Of a stretch of 64,000 nt of DNA, positions 52,833 through 64,000 are shown in pieces. Source of the DNA: an uncultured Alphaproteobacteria bacterium (GTDB lineage Bacteria; Pseudomonadota; Alphaproteobacteria; Rickettsiales; UBA1997); assembly GCA_949288805.1 (NCBI GenBank), contig CASELL010000002.1, positions 30,614 through 94,613 on the forward strand, read 5' to 3'. Under the pieces are notes generated by a model. It saw only the letters and a list, made by a program, of their open reading frames with translations. It was not told where the DNA came from and searched no databases. The translations under genes and the position numbers were made by a program. The first letter of the stretch is position 1. Every line of letters starts with the position of its first letter.

Positions 52833-53420
52833 ATGAGTAAAAAAATATTGGTTTTAGATGCTAACCCATCTAAATTTAGTTTTACCTCTTGTTTAGCTGA
52901 GGAATATGAAATAGGAGCTAGAGAGGGTGGTTTTGAGGTTGAAATTTTAAAATTAAGAGATTTAGAGTTTGATCTTGTTTTACATCATGGTTACAATAGA
53001 TCACAAAAATTAGAACCGGATTTAGAGAGAGCACAAGAATTGTTAAAATGGTGTGATCACTTAGTTATAGTGTCCCCTGTTTGGTGGTATAGTACTCCAG
53101 CATTATTAAAGGGATTTATTGATAGAGTTTTTTTACCTGGTTATGCTTTTGAAATTGAGGTTAATCCAAAAAGAAAAGTTGTAAAAATGTTTGATGATAA
53201 AACCGCTACTGTAATATATACATATGGTGGACCAAAACATAATATGGGAAATAATTACAAAGACCCATTTGGATTACAACTAAAACAAGGATTATTATAT
53301 TTTTGTGGTTTTAAGAACATAAAACTTTATCCATTATATGAAACTGTTGGTTTTAAAAATATAAAAAGAAGACAGGCTTTTATTGAAAAAATTATTGATT
53401 TATCTAAAAAAGGTCAATAA
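52833..53420 (+). CDS. flavodoxin-fold NAD(P)H oxidoreductase (NQO/MdaB family)
   Basis: 195 residues. [20 protein letters not shown] is the FMN/FAD phosphate loop, [25 protein letters not shown] is the conserved active-site strand and helix, and [12 protein letters not shown] follows. The family reduces quinones or aromatic compounds by two electrons, protecting against redox cycling. With the cupin, cyclophilin-like and AraC genes it forms a likely stress or detoxification group. Its 3' end meets ruvB, overlapping by seven bases. Confidence 0.92.
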   Translation: MSKKILVLDANPSKFSFTSCLAEEYEIGAREGGFEVEILKLRDLEFDLVLHHGYNRSQKLEPDLERAQELLKWCDHLVIVSPVWWYSTPALLKGFIDRVFLPGYAFEIEVNPKRKVVKMFDDKTATVIYTYGGPKHNMGNNYKDPFGLQLKQGLLYFCGFKNIKLYPLYETVGFKNIKRRQAFIEKIIDLSKKGQ

Positions 53421-54439
53421 TTTTCGAATAAACTTTCATTGTTTTCATATTTATTTATATTTAAGTGTTTATAAGCATTAACTGTTGCCATTCTTCCTCT
53501 AGGAGTTTTATTTATAAAGCCACACTGTATTAAGTATGGTTCAATAGTATCTTCTATAGAATCTTTTTCTTCTGAGAGTCCGGCAGATATTGTGTCAATA
53601 CCAACAGGACCACCTTGATAATTATTGATTATAAACATTAAATACTTTATATCTGAACTATCTAGTCCCATTTTATCAACATTTAATCTTGATAGCCCAA
53701 GATCAACAATATCTTTATCTATGATATCTTTTTTAGCAACTATTGCAAAATCTCTAATTCTTTTTAATAATCTAATAGCTATTCTTGCTGTTCCTCTTGA
53801 TCTTTTAGCTATTTCCTCTGCTCCTTCGTCATTTATTTTTGTGTTTAAAATATAACAATCTCTTTTTACTATTTCTTTTAATTCATCAACTTCATAAAAA
53901 TTTAATTTTAATGGTATTCCAAACCTATCTCTTAAAGGATTTGATAATAATCCTAATCTAGTGGTAGCAGCAACTAATGTAAACTTTGGTAGATCTATTT
54001 TAATAGTTCTTGCAGCGGGACCTTCTCCTATTATAATATCAAGCTTAAAATCTTCCATGGCAGAATACAAAACTTCTTCTACTGTGCTATTTAGTCTATG
54101 TATTTCATCTATAAATAAAACATCATTAGGTTGTAGATTTGTTAATATAGCAGCAAGATCTCCTGCTTTTGAAAGTATAGGGCCAGAAGTACTTTTAAAA
54201 CCAACTCCCATTTCATTAGCTATAATATGAGATAATGTTGTTTTACCTAAACCAGGAGGACCATAAAATAATGTATGATCAAGATTTTCTCCTCTAATTT
54301 TAGCAGATTCTATAAAAATTTTTAAATTATCCTTTAATCCTTTTTGACCTATAAACTCACTTAAATTTGTTGGTCTCAAAGAGTTTTCAATAGCATTATC
54401 TAATTCATTTTTTTCTATATTTTTAATTATATCACTCAT
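53414..54439 (-). CDS. ruvB: Holliday junction branch migration helicase RuvB
   Basis: AAA+ motor that with RuvA drives branch migration. [12 protein letters not shown], Walker [10 protein letters not shown] (60-68), [10 protein letters not shown] and [18 protein letters not shown] are diagnostic. 341 residues. It is the third gene of gatB-(363-residue protein)-ruvB, with a four-base overlap. ruvA and ruvC, its usual neighbours, are not in the window. Confidence 0.98.
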   Translation of the reverse strand: MSDIIKNIEKNELDNAIENSLRPTNLSEFIGQKGLKDNLKIFIESAKIRGENLDHTLFYGPPGLGKTTLSHIIANEMGVGFKSTSGPILSKAGDLAAILTNLQPNDVLFIDEIHRLNSTVEEVLYSAMEDFKLDIIIGEGPAARTIKIDLPKFTLVAATTRLGLLSNPLRDRFGIPLKLNFYEVDELKEIVKRDCYILNTKINDEGAEEIAKRSRGTARIAIRLLKRIRDFAIVAKKDIIDKDIVDLGLSRLNVDKMGLDSSDIKYLMFIINNYQGGPVGIDTISAGLSEEKDSIEDTIEPYLIQCGFINKTPRGRMATVNAYKHLNINKYENNESLFENY

Positions 54440-55527
54440 TTGTTTTTACCTAGATCGTCAATAATACCAGTTAAATCAACTTTTACCCTATCTTCATCAA
54501 CAAGAGCTTCAAGTTCAAAATCCATTTCTTGTCTTTCTGCTCTTTTAGCTTCCCTAATAGCTTCTTCTTTTTTACTTTGCGCCAATAAATCTTCGTCTAA
54601 AAACTCTGGATTTGCTTTTGTATCGTTTAATAAGTAAAATAAATCAATATGTTCTTCATTAATTTTTTCAAATTCTTTATAATTTATTTCTTCTAAATTA
54701 ATATCTTCTAACTTTTTAACTTCACCAACTATATTTTCTTCTTTTTTTATATTTTCATCTTCCTTTACTTGTTTAGCTAAAATATCTTGTCTTTTTTTCT
54801 CAATTAATGCTTTTTCATCTTCAATAATTTCCTCTTCTTCCTCTTCTTCTTTTATTTCTTCTTTTATTTCTTCTTTTTTTTCTTCTTCTATTTTTTCTCC
54901 TCTTTCTATTTTATTAGCTTTTGCTAATTCAGCAAAAGTCATTTTTTTTTCTTCAACAGGTCTTTCATTATTAACTTCACTCATACCTTGAAAAATTTCC
55001 TTTTCAAGATCTGTCATAAAATTTTGTTCTGTGGAAGAATTTTCGAGGTTGTTCTTATTATTTAGATCTTCTTTTGCCCCTTCTTTTACTTCTTCTTTTA
55101 CTTCTTCTTTTACCTCTTCTTTTACTTCTTCTTTTACCTCTTCTTTTTTTGATTTTTCTGTTTTTGGTAGATCTTGAATACTATTTAGTAATTCTTGTTC
55201 TATACTGTTATTTAATTCATTTTTCGATTCTTCGGTTGTTTCTTTTATTTCTTCTTTTGGTTCTTTTTTTACTTCTTCTTTTACTTCTTCTTTTTTTGAT
55301 TCTTCTGTTTTTGGTAGATTTTGAATACTATTTAGTAATTCTTGTTCTATACTGTTATTTAATTCATTTTTCGATTCTTCGGTTGTTTCTTTTACAAAAT
55401 CTTTACTAGATTGTTTTTCTAATTCTCTTTCGTTTTGTATATTATTGCTAAGAGTTTCATCCTTATTATCGGTTGAGCTTGAACCATATAAAAAATCGTC
55501 AAAGTTTATATTGTTATTATCGGTCAT
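54436..55527 (-). CDS. acidic Glu/Lys-rich repeat protein, unknown function
   Basis: 363 residues, very rich in Glu and Lys and predicted mostly disordered or helical. It has no signal peptide and no membrane span. The middle holds two near-identical 32-residue blocks ([19 protein letters not shown] and the following SIQ-N/D-LPKTE) separated by repeated KEEVKEEV. The C-terminus ([19 protein letters not shown] then [12 protein letters not shown]) is the only part that looks like a fixed motif. The ATG overlaps the gatB stop (TAATG) and the stop overlaps ruvB. The DNA-encoded repeats suggest length variation between strains. Function unknown; scaffold or partner binding is only a guess. Confidence 0.75.
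   Translation of the reverse strand: MTDNNNINFDDFLYGSSSTDNKDETLSNNIQNERELEKQSSKDFVKETTEESKNELNNSIEQELLNSIQNLPKTEESKKEEVKEEVKKEPKEEIKETTEESKNELNNSIEQELLNSIQDLPKTEKSKKEEVKEEVKEEVKEEVKEEVKEGAKEDLNNKNNLENSSTEQNFMTDLEKEIFQGMSEVNNERPVEEKKMTFAELAKANKIERGEKIEEEKKEEIKEEIKEEEEEEEIIEDEKALIEKKRQDILAKQVKEDENIKKEENIVGEVKKLEDINLEEINYKEFEKINEEHIDLFYLLNDTKANPEFLDEDLLAQSKKEEAIREAKRAERQEMDFELEALVDEDRVKVDLTGIIDDLGKNK
55151..55394 (-). repeat. 97-base direct repeat inside the Glu/Lys-rich gene
   Basis: Copies at 55151-55247 and 55298-55394 differ at two positions (both in the first third). They are spaced with a 147-base period, which is divisible by three, so the reading frame is kept. The near identity implies a recent tandem duplication. 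Confidence 0.85.
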
Positions 55528-56981
55528 TAATTTAATTTATTTTTTAATAATTCATTAGCTAATTGTGGATTAATTTTTCCACCACTTGCTTTCATAACCT
55601 GTCCAACAAAAAAACCAAATATTCTTTCATTTCCTGATTTATATTGCTCTACTTGTTTAGGATTATTATTTATTACTTCATCAATTATTTTATTTATTTC
55701 ATTAGTATCTGTAGTTTGTTTTAAACCTTTTTCTTCAACTATTTCAGTAGCATTTTTACCAGTTTCAACCATAATATCTAAAACATCTTTAGCAATTTTT
55801 CCTGATATAGTGTTATCTTCAATTAAAGATAATAATTCACTTAACATTTCAGCACTAACTGGACTATTTTCAATATTAATTGCTAATTTATTTAATCGTC
55901 CAAATAATTCACTAGTTAGCCAGTTAGCAGAAGTTTTAGGGTTATGTTTTTCAATTAATTTTTCATAATATGTAGATATTTCTTTATTAGAAGTTAAAAC
56001 TCCAGCATCATATTCACTTAAACTATATTCTTTAATATATCTTTCTTTTTTAGCTTCTGGTAATTCTGGCATAGTTTCTTTAATTTTATCAATCATTTCT
56101 TGAGTAATTACCAAGGGTGCTAGATCTGGATCTGGAAAATATCTGTAATCAATAGCATCTTCCTTACTTCTCATTGTTTTTGTAGTTCCTGTTAAAGCAT
56201 TAAACTTTCTAGTTTCCTGATCAACTTCACCACCATTTTCTAATAACTCTACTTGTCTTTTTGCTTCATATTCTATAGCTTCACCAACATTTTTGATAGA
56301 GTTAACATTTTTAATTTCGCATCTTGTTCCAAATTTATTACTTCCAACTTTCATAACTGAAACATTAGCATCACATCTCATACTTCCTTCGTCCATGTTT
56401 CCATCGCAAGTATCAAGAGCCCTAACAAGCGCTCTTAATTCTCTTAAATAAGCCATAGCCTCTTCGGGACTTCTCATATCTGGTTCAGAGACAATTTCTA
56501 ATAAAGTAGTTCCTGCTCTGTTTAAGTCTATCATAGAATATAGTGGATGTTGATCATGTATAGATTTTCCAGCATCTTGTTCTAAATGTGCTTCATGTAT
56601 TCTAATTTTTTTGCTTTCACCATTTTCTAATTTAATTTCTAACCAACCACTTTTAATTATTGGGGCAAAAAATTGAGTAATTTGATAACCACTAGGTAAA
56701 TCTGCATAAAAATAATTCTTTCTATCAAAACAAGATTTCATATTAAATTCGGCATTTAAACCTAAACCTGTTTTAATAGCCTGTTCTACTGAAAATTCAT
56801 TAATTACAGGTAATTGCCCCGGCATTGCCGCATCGTAAAAAGATACATGTTTATTTTGTTCTGCACCAAACTCTATTGAACTTCTTGAAAAAAGTTTACT
56901 ATTTGTTTTAATTTGACAATGAACTTCAAGCCCAATTACAACTTCCCAATCTGAAGTTTTTCCCTTTATAATATAAGACAT
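55527..56981 (-). CDS. gatB: aspartyl/glutamyl-tRNA amidotransferase subunit B
   Basis: With GatA and GatC it converts Glu-tRNA(Gln) and Asp-tRNA(Asn) to the amide forms. WEVVIGLEVHCQIKT opens it, then KLFSRSS, DAAMPGQLP, YFYADLPSGYQITQF and the zinc/Mg region ending LEQDAGKS. The C-terminal YqeY-like tail (NPKQVEQYKSGNERIFGFFVGQVMKASGGKINP in sequence) binds tRNA. 484 residues. gatA and gatC are not in the window, so the operon is split. Confidence 0.98.
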   Translation of the reverse strand: MSYIIKGKTSDWEVVIGLEVHCQIKTNSKLFSRSSIEFGAEQNKHVSFYDAAMPGQLPVINEFSVEQAIKTGLGLNAEFNMKSCFDRKNYFYADLPSGYQITQFFAPIIKSGWLEIKLENGESKKIRIHEAHLEQDAGKSIHDQHPLYSMIDLNRAGTTLLEIVSEPDMRSPEEAMAYLRELRALVRALDTCDGNMDEGSMRCDANVSVMKVGSNKFGTRCEIKNVNSIKNVGEAIEYEAKRQVELLENGGEVDQETRKFNALTGTTKTMRSKEDAIDYRYFPDPDLAPLVITQEMIDKIKETMPELPEAKKERYIKEYSLSEYDAGVLTSNKEISTYYEKLIEKHNPKTSANWLTSELFGRLNKLAINIENSPVSAEMLSELLSLIEDNTISGKIAKDVLDIMVETGKNATEIVEEKGLKQTTDTNEINKIIDEVINNNPKQVEQYKSGNERIFGFFVGQVMKASGGKINPQLANELLKNKLN

Positions 56982-57101
56982 ATATAATGTACATGAAATT
57001 AACTGTTTTTAATAATAAAATGTTAAAAATATTTTTCAATATAAAACTTGACTTTAATAAAAAAAAAATTATTATTAGAAAAAATAAGAATTGGAAAAAA
57101 G

Positions 57102-58799
57102 ATGAGTGCAGATACTGATATTGAAGTATATGAGAAAGGTTTAAATAACGAAAAATATGTAGAAGTAGTTGATAAGAATCTTAAACAAATTGAAAAAGAA
57201 GAAAAAAAACAAAAAAAACAAAAAAAAGGTGATGGTTTAACTGCTACAATCCTATCTATTGAACAAAAACGTCGCATGGAACAGCTTGCAAAAGATTCAG
57301 CCTCTGCTATTGTTGCAAGATTTAATTTTTTAAGAACTCGATATCAATTATCTGAGCGGTTTTCACGAGAAGCTACTGAAGAATTAGAAGCTAGAATTAC
57401 TTCTTTACAAGAAAGAATATCGCAAATATCTGAACAAATAGCAGTAGAAGAAGAAGAAAGCCGTAGAGCTACTAGTGAAATTAGTGGAATATCTGAAGCT
57501 TGGGCTAGTCTTCAAATTGCTCTTGGGAAAAAAGTTGATTTAACCTCAATTGATGATGCTGGTATGTCTACTGTCTCCACTATGTTTCATCTTTTTCGTA
57601 GAATATATACACCTCAAGAAAAAATAGCGTTGTTATTTAAGGATGCCAAAAAAAATGGAAAAGATACAGAGGCATTAATACTTATATCATCAGTTTCGAT
57701 GCCTGAACAAACTAAACAAGATTTTGCAAATCTTAAAAAACTTTATGACGAAGGAAAGTTTACTGAATTATCTGAAATACTTGAAAAAGCTATAGTAAGT
57801 GCAAAAGAAAGATTTAAAAATAGTCAAGAAAGACTTTCTAAACTAGAAAAAGAAAAAAAACAAGCAGAAGCAGAAATCGAAGAAGAACATAAAAAATTTA
57901 ATGAAAGACTTAGTAAAATTGATAAACTAAAAAAACATAGTTTTGATCAAATGCTAACATGTAGGAATCTAGCAAGTAAAATACCAACCGAAAGGTTATC
58001 TGAAGCAACAAGAGCAGAATTTGAGGCACAGCTTCAAGGGATTAATAGTACTATAAAAGATATAGAATTAAGCAATAAAGAACAAATATTAAGAAAAAAA
58101 TTAGAAAAAAACAATAATTTAGATAAAGATACTTTTGTAGAAGCTGAGGATTTGTTCTCTCAACAACAGAAGGATAAAATACCATCGACTAGATTGCCAG
58201 AAGATTATATGGATTTAGAAGAAGAAAAACAAAAAGAAGTAACTGAATCAAGAAAAAATTTTTTAGAAAGATTTTTTAGCTGGTTGTTTGGTAATTCTTT
58301 AACAAAAGAAGAAATAAAAGAAAAAGTTGAGGATAAATTAAAAGAAGAAATAGAGGAAAAGAAACAGGTTAAACAAGAAGAACATAAACAAGAAGAACAT
58401 AAACAAGAAGAACCTTTGGTTACAGAAAGTTCTACCACTGTTGAAAAACCTAAACCAGCAGATAGAGATTCAATAGAACCATCAGGTAGTGTTGCACCAA
58501 GTACTAGTGAAACACCAAAATTTTCTGGAAGTCCTAATGGAGAAAATTCAAGTTTTCATTATCAACCACCAGTAACACAGGATAGATTAAAGATTGAAGT
58601 TGAGAAATATTATGCTGATAGACTTAAAAGACTTGAACAAATAATGAAACAAATACAATCTTTATCAGAACAGTTAATAATGATGCAAACTCAACAAACA
58701 TCTTTATTACCAGTATATGGAGGAAAACATACTTGTTATGAAAATGAAAGACGACAAAGAGGAGTATATGACACTGATATACATGGTCTTGGAATATAA
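57102..58799 (+). CDS. coiled-coil protein of unknown function with atypical codon use
   Basis: 565 residues from the ATG at 57102; a TTG-type start at 57048 is possible but its leader is a Lys-rich low-complexity stretch. No signal peptide or membrane span. Long heptad stretches cover about 60-140 (EELEARITSLQERISQISEQIA) and 240-310 (LSKLEKEKKQAEAEIEEEH). A compact middle part (LTSIDDAGMSTVSTMFHLFRR) and a Pro/Ser/Thr-rich linker near residues 440-480 with repeated KQEEH units follow. A final short coil (ADRLKRLEQIMKQIQSL) precedes a tail with HTCYENERRQRG. Arginine is often CGN here, unlike the AGA-dominated neighbours. Unrecognised; a transferred gene or a host-interaction protein are both possible. 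Confidence 0.75.
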   Translation: MSADTDIEVYEKGLNNEKYVEVVDKNLKQIEKEEKKQKKQKKGDGLTATILSIEQKRRMEQLAKDSASAIVARFNFLRTRYQLSERFSREATEELEARITSLQERISQISEQIAVEEEESRRATSEISGISEAWASLQIALGKKVDLTSIDDAGMSTVSTMFHLFRRIYTPQEKIALLFKDAKKNGKDTEALILISSVSMPEQTKQDFANLKKLYDEGKFTELSEILEKAIVSAKERFKNSQERLSKLEKEKKQAEAEIEEEHKKFNERLSKIDKLKKHSFDQMLTCRNLASKIPTERLSEATRAEFEAQLQGINSTIKDIELSNKEQILRKKLEKNNNLDKDTFVEAEDLFSQQQKDKIPSTRLPEDYMDLEEEKQKEVTESRKNFLERFFSWLFGNSLTKEEIKEKVEDKLKEEIEEKKQVKQEEHKQEEHKQEEPLVTESSTTVEKPKPADRDSIEPSGSVAPSTSETPKFSGSPNGENSSFHYQPPVTQDRLKIEVEKYYADRLKRLEQIMKQIQSLSEQLIMMQTQQTSLLPVYGGKHTCYENERRQRGVYDTDIHGLGI

Positions 58800-58832
58800 A
58801 ATATAGATTAGATTTTTATTTAAGTATTTTTA

Positions 58833-58879
58833 TTACTAATATTAGTTAATACAGGAATATTAATATTAGTAACTTTTTT
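58833..58879 (+). terminator. intrinsic hairpin after the coiled-coil gene
   Basis: TTACTAATATT (58833-58843) pairs perfectly with AATATTAGTAA (58862-58872) across an 18-base loop and is followed by CTTTTTTG. It lies about 34 bases after the stop. Confidence 0.7.
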
Positions 58880-59028
58880 GTTGATTTTAATAATTTTATT
58901 AATAAAATGTACTTATATTGTTTTTAATTTTTTATGATAAAAACAGTCGCCAATTAATTAAATTATAATTATTAATTAGTATTTACTAATTATATTTTAT
59001 ATATTTATAAATTTTTTTTGGTGATTGT

Positions 59029-60738
59029 ATGTTAAAAATAGATAAATTAGCAAAATCTTTTGATGGAAAAGAAGTATTTAATGATATCAGTTTTATTTTA
59101 AATGATAATGAAAAAGTTGCTTTAATTGGCAGAAATGGTTGTGGTAAATCAACATTGTTAAAAATAATAAATAAAGATATTGAAGCAGATAGTGGTAGTA
59201 TAGTTTTATCTAGAAATTATACAATAGGTTATTTGAAGCAATATATTAATTTTACAGAAAAAACAATATTAGATGAAGCAATGTTAAGTCTTCCTGAACA
59301 TAAAAAAGATAATTTTTGGGAAGTAGAACAAATTTTACAAAATGTTGGTTTTACAATGGAAGATATGGAAAAATCGCCTGATGCCTTTTCAGGTGGTTGG
59401 CAGATTAGATTAAATCTTGCTAAATTGTTAATAGGAGAGCCTGATTTATTATTGTTAGATGAACCTACAAACTATCTTGATATTATATCTGTTAGATGGT
59501 TAAAAGATTTTTTAAAAAATTGGAAAGGTGCTATTTTAGTTGTTAGTCATGATAGGCAATTTTTGAATGATATAATTACACATACTTTAATTATACATAG
59601 AGGAAAATCTAAAAAAATTACAGGCAATATTGAAGATATGTATTCACAATTAGCAGAAGAAGAAGATACATATGAAAAAACTAGAATTAATGAAGAGAAA
59701 AAAAGAGCAAAAACACAAGCTTTTATTGATAGATTTAGATATAAAGCAACAAAAGCAAAACAAGTACAAAGTAAAATTAAAATGTTAGAGAAGCAAGATA
59801 TAAAAGAAAAATTAAGCGATATACAAAATCTAGAATTTGATTTTACATATAAAGATATTATTACAAATAAACCTATGGTAGAAGTTAAAGATTTAACTTT
59901 TGGATATGATAAAGATAATATTTTAATAAAAGATTTTTCTTTTAAAGTAGAAAAAGGTGATAAAATATGTATAATTGGTAGAAATGGTAAAGGTAAAACT
60001 ACTCTAATGAAGTTGATAAATAAAGAATTACAACCATTATCTGGTAGTATAGATATTAATAATAAAGTAGATATTGGTTATTTTGGTCAAATGAATATTG
60101 AGAGATTAAACTTGAATAATACAATAGAACAAGAATTATGGACTATTGATGAAAAAATGCCAAGGAGTAATATTTTAAATACAGCAGGAGTTATGATGTT
60201 TACTGGTGATGATTATATGAAAAAAATTAATGTATTGAGTGGTGGAGAAAAGAGTAGGGTACTTTTAGGGAAGATTATTTTACAACCCTGTAATTTATTA
60301 TTATTGGATGAACCTACAAACCATTTAGATATGGAAAGTAGTATTGCTTTAATTAATGCTTTAAATAATTTTGATGGGGCAAGTATTACTATTACTCATA
60401 ATGAAGATTTTTTAAATAATCTTGCTACTAAATTAATTGTTTTTGATAATAATAAAGTTTTTGTTTTTGAAGGTAATTATGAAAACTTTTTAAAAGAAGT
60501 AGGTTGGTGTGAAGAAGAACAAGATAAAAAAGAAAAAAATGATAAAAAAGATAAAAATAATAAAATAGATATTATAAAAAATAATACTAAAAAAAATAAG
60601 CAATTAAAAGACAAATTAGAAAATGAAATTATTGATCTTGAAATAGAGATTGAGAATAGGGTTAATAATGGTAACTATGATATTGTTGAATTACAAAACC
60701 TTGTTGAAGAAAAAGTAAATAAATTAAATAATTTATAA
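59029..60738 (+). CDS. ABC-F family ATPase (Uup/EttA type)
   Basis: Soluble twin-ATPase acting on the ribosome or DNA, not a transporter. First domain: GRNGCGKST, SGGWQIRLNLAK, LLLDEPTNYLD, VVSHDRQF. Second: GRNGKGKTT, LSGGEKSRVLLGK, LLLDEPTNHLD, ITHNEDFL. The linker between (about 210-270) is the usual charged helix pair. The C-terminal 65 residues are a Lys/Glu coiled coil, which places it nearer Uup than EttA. 569 residues, no permease nearby. Confidence 0.94.
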   Translation: MLKIDKLAKSFDGKEVFNDISFILNDNEKVALIGRNGCGKSTLLKIINKDIEADSGSIVLSRNYTIGYLKQYINFTEKTILDEAMLSLPEHKKDNFWEVEQILQNVGFTMEDMEKSPDAFSGGWQIRLNLAKLLIGEPDLLLLDEPTNYLDIISVRWLKDFLKNWKGAILVVSHDRQFLNDIITHTLIIHRGKSKKITGNIEDMYSQLAEEEDTYEKTRINEEKKRAKTQAFIDRFRYKATKAKQVQSKIKMLEKQDIKEKLSDIQNLEFDFTYKDIITNKPMVEVKDLTFGYDKDNILIKDFSFKVEKGDKICIIGRNGKGKTTLMKLINKELQPLSGSIDINNKVDIGYFGQMNIERLNLNNTIEQELWTIDEKMPRSNILNTAGVMMFTGDDYMKKINVLSGGEKSRVLLGKIILQPCNLLLLDEPTNHLDMESSIALINALNNFDGASITITHNEDFLNNLATKLIVFDNNKVFVFEGNYENFLKEVGWCEEEQDKKEKNDKKDKNNKIDIIKNNTKKNKQLKDKLENEIIDLEIEIENRVNNGNYDIVELQNLVEEKVNKLNNL

Positions 60739-60739
60739 A

Positions 60740-62116
60740 TTATATTAATAAAAGTGTAGCCAATTTTAATATTAGTAAAAAAGATAAAGAGTCTACTGTT
60801 GTTGTGATGAATGAACCCGAACTAACTGCTGGATCAAGTTTTAGTTTGTTTAGTATTAATGGAACAATACTTGCCATGAAACCACCCATAAATAATACAA
60901 ATACAAGTGTCAAGAAGAATACAAAAGAAAGCATAAAGTCTTGTTTCCAGAAATAAACTCCAAAAGCACCGATTATTCCTATTCCTATTCCATTTAAAAG
61001 TCCTGTAAAAGCTTCTTTGCCTATAATTCTAAACATATTGTTTTTGTTTATTTTTTTTGCTGCTATATTTCTAACCATAACTGTTAATGTTTGAGTACTT
61101 GCTATACCACCTATACCAGCAGTTAATGGCATTAAAGCGGATAGAGCTACAACTCTTTCTACTGTTCCAGAAAAATGAGCTATTACTGAACTGCCTACTG
61201 AAGTCGTTAAAATTGTAACTATTAGCCAAGGAAATCTATTTTTTGATGATTCAAAAATACCTGAATAAATATCGTCTTCTGACACATTACCCATTAACAA
61301 CAAGTCTTCACTAGTTTCTTCCGCTATAATATCAACTATATCTGCTAAATATAATACTCCAATTAAAACACCATTATCATTTACAACAGGAGCGGATTTT
61401 AAATTATATTTACTAAATAGAAGTGCTGCTTCTTCTTGATTCATATTACATCTCAATATCTTTAAATCTTCAACGTCTCTCATTATAGAGTACATTTTTA
61501 TACTTGGTTCTGATCTTAATATTTGTATTGCTGATATTGTAGATACAGGTCTATAATATTCGTCAACTATAATTATTTCAGAAAAATCACCCGATAAACT
61601 ACGATTTTTTTGCATATACTTCATAACCTCTTCAACAGTCCAGTCTTTTGGAACTGCTACATATTCTTTTGAACCCATTAAACGACCAACACTGTCTTCT
61701 GGATAAGACAAAGATTCTTCAATTGATTCCCTTCTGGAATTAGATTTTATTTCATCAATTATTTCTTTTACAAAATCTTCTTCTTCAAGATCTTCTAATA
61801 CATATACAACATCATCTACATCTAATTTTGATAATATATTTATTAAATCTTCTTTTTTGATATATGATATAACATCGTTTCTAATATCTTCTGGTAATTC
61901 AAGTAAAACTTCTGGATCAAATTTATTGCCAAGACTTTTAACTAACTCTTCTCTTTCATTCTTATTTAAACTACATATTAATTCAGATTGATCAGCGGGA
62001 TGTAAAGATGGTATTATTTTTCTAATTTGAGTTTTTAGATTTAATTCAATAGCAGTTTTAACTCTTTCTAATAATGTTTTAGAAATACCATAATTTTCTT
62101 CCATCTTTAATCCCAT
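60740..62116 (-). CDS. mgtE: magnesium transporter MgtE
   Basis: Mg2+ channel of 458 residues. An N-terminal superhelical domain (SLHPADQSELICSL, KEDLINILSKLDVDDVVYVLEDL) is followed by a CBS pair (GRLMGSKEYVAVPKDWTVEEVM, and VVNDNGVLIGVLYLADIV). Five C-terminal spans follow, with SVIAHFSGTVERVVALSALMPLTAGIGG and SSGSFITTTVDSLSF in the pore. The start may be 62116 or the ATG at 62104 (MEENYG). Mg2+ sensing by the CBS domains gates the channel. No M-box-like leader was seen. Confidence 0.95.
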   Translation of the reverse strand: MGLKMEENYGISKTLLERVKTAIELNLKTQIRKIIPSLHPADQSELICSLNKNEREELVKSLGNKFDPEVLLELPEDIRNDVISYIKKEDLINILSKLDVDDVVYVLEDLEEEDFVKEIIDEIKSNSRRESIEESLSYPEDSVGRLMGSKEYVAVPKDWTVEEVMKYMQKNRSLSGDFSEIIIVDEYYRPVSTISAIQILRSEPSIKMYSIMRDVEDLKILRCNMNQEEAALLFSKYNLKSAPVVNDNGVLIGVLYLADIVDIIAEETSEDLLLMGNVSEDDIYSGIFESSKNRFPWLIVTILTTSVGSSVIAHFSGTVERVVALSALMPLTAGIGGIASTQTLTVMVRNIAAKKINKNNMFRIIGKEAFTGLLNGIGIGIIGAFGVYFWKQDFMLSFVFFLTLVFVLFMGGFMASIVPLILNKLKLDPAVSSGSFITTTVDSLSFLLILKLATLLLI

Positions 62117-62178
62117 TGTATATTATAATAGTTATAACTAATTTAAATTATTATTCTAAAAAAACAAGAAAAAAAGAA

Positions 62179-64000
<1,822 letters not shown>

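Noticed and set aside
55074-55409. Long plus-strand frame rich in Leu
   Set aside because: It is the complement of the Glu/Lys-rich repeat gene (GAA/AAG codons read backwards give Leu/Phe). The minus-strand frame is longer and sits in an operon.
62117-62178. Magnesium riboswitch before mgtE
   Set aside because: The leader is only about 60 bases of AT-rich sequence without the long stems of M-box or mgtA-type elements.

Overview
The window looks like chromosome from a very AT-rich (roughly one quarter G+C) Gram-negative bacterium, most likely an alphaproteobacterium. Outer-membrane and LPS genes (bamD, rlpA, lptF, lptG) show a diderm. A SAM-II-type riboswitch in front of metK, a PetR-like OmpR regulator and an alphaproteobacterial-looking tRNA-Met with an encoded CCA point to Alphaproteobacteria. 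Genes are tightly packed, often overlap by a few bases, and use AGA for most arginines. The order or family cannot be fixed from this sequence.

1-31 kb: polA (5' end cut by the window edge, proofreading domain decayed), a frameshifted GmrSD-like restriction gene, a propionyl-CoA-carboxylase-type carboxyltransferase, a soluble lytic transglycosylase, rpmB-mnmA, a large VirB2-like protein carrying seven Cys-rich repeats of about 88 residues, an M3 peptidase, a Dot1-like methyltransferase, tsaC, ndk, rpsB-tsf behind a structured leader, mnmE-bamD-rlpA, an MFS transporter, and the leftward run rlmN-hydrolase-folC-response regulator. A restriction-modification locus follows (nuclease-methyltransferase fusion, unknown gene, hsdS).

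31-45 kb: tRNA-Met, metK with its riboswitch, ferredoxin, then a nine-gene leftward run (orphan C-terminal piece of ileS, glycosyltransferase, acpS, TraX-like, trmB, yebC, tandem deformylase, gspF, ogt). Divergent from it is lptF-lptG-unknown-frr-uppS-degenerate cdsA-SH3 protein. Translation, envelope and lipid-carrier functions are mixed in these runs.

45-64 kb: four tRNAs in two divergent pairs with near-consensus promoters, a glycosyltransferase, a MacB-type permease, and an accessory stretch of about 5 kb (metallo-hydrolase, cyclophilin-like protein, non-canonical DXS-like enzyme, cupin, AraC regulator, flavodoxin-fold reductase) that resembles a redox/detoxification island. Then gatB-(Glu/Lys-rich repeat protein)-ruvB, a coiled-coil protein with atypical codons, an ABC-F ATPase, mgtE and obgE-rsmG.

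No rRNA, CRISPR array, insertion sequence or prophage was seen. The most unusual items are the VirB2-like repeat protein, the fused restriction-modification locus with its extra gene and mosaic hsdS, the SAM-II element, the S2 leader, the orphan IleRS domain and the tandem deformylase with a dead first half.
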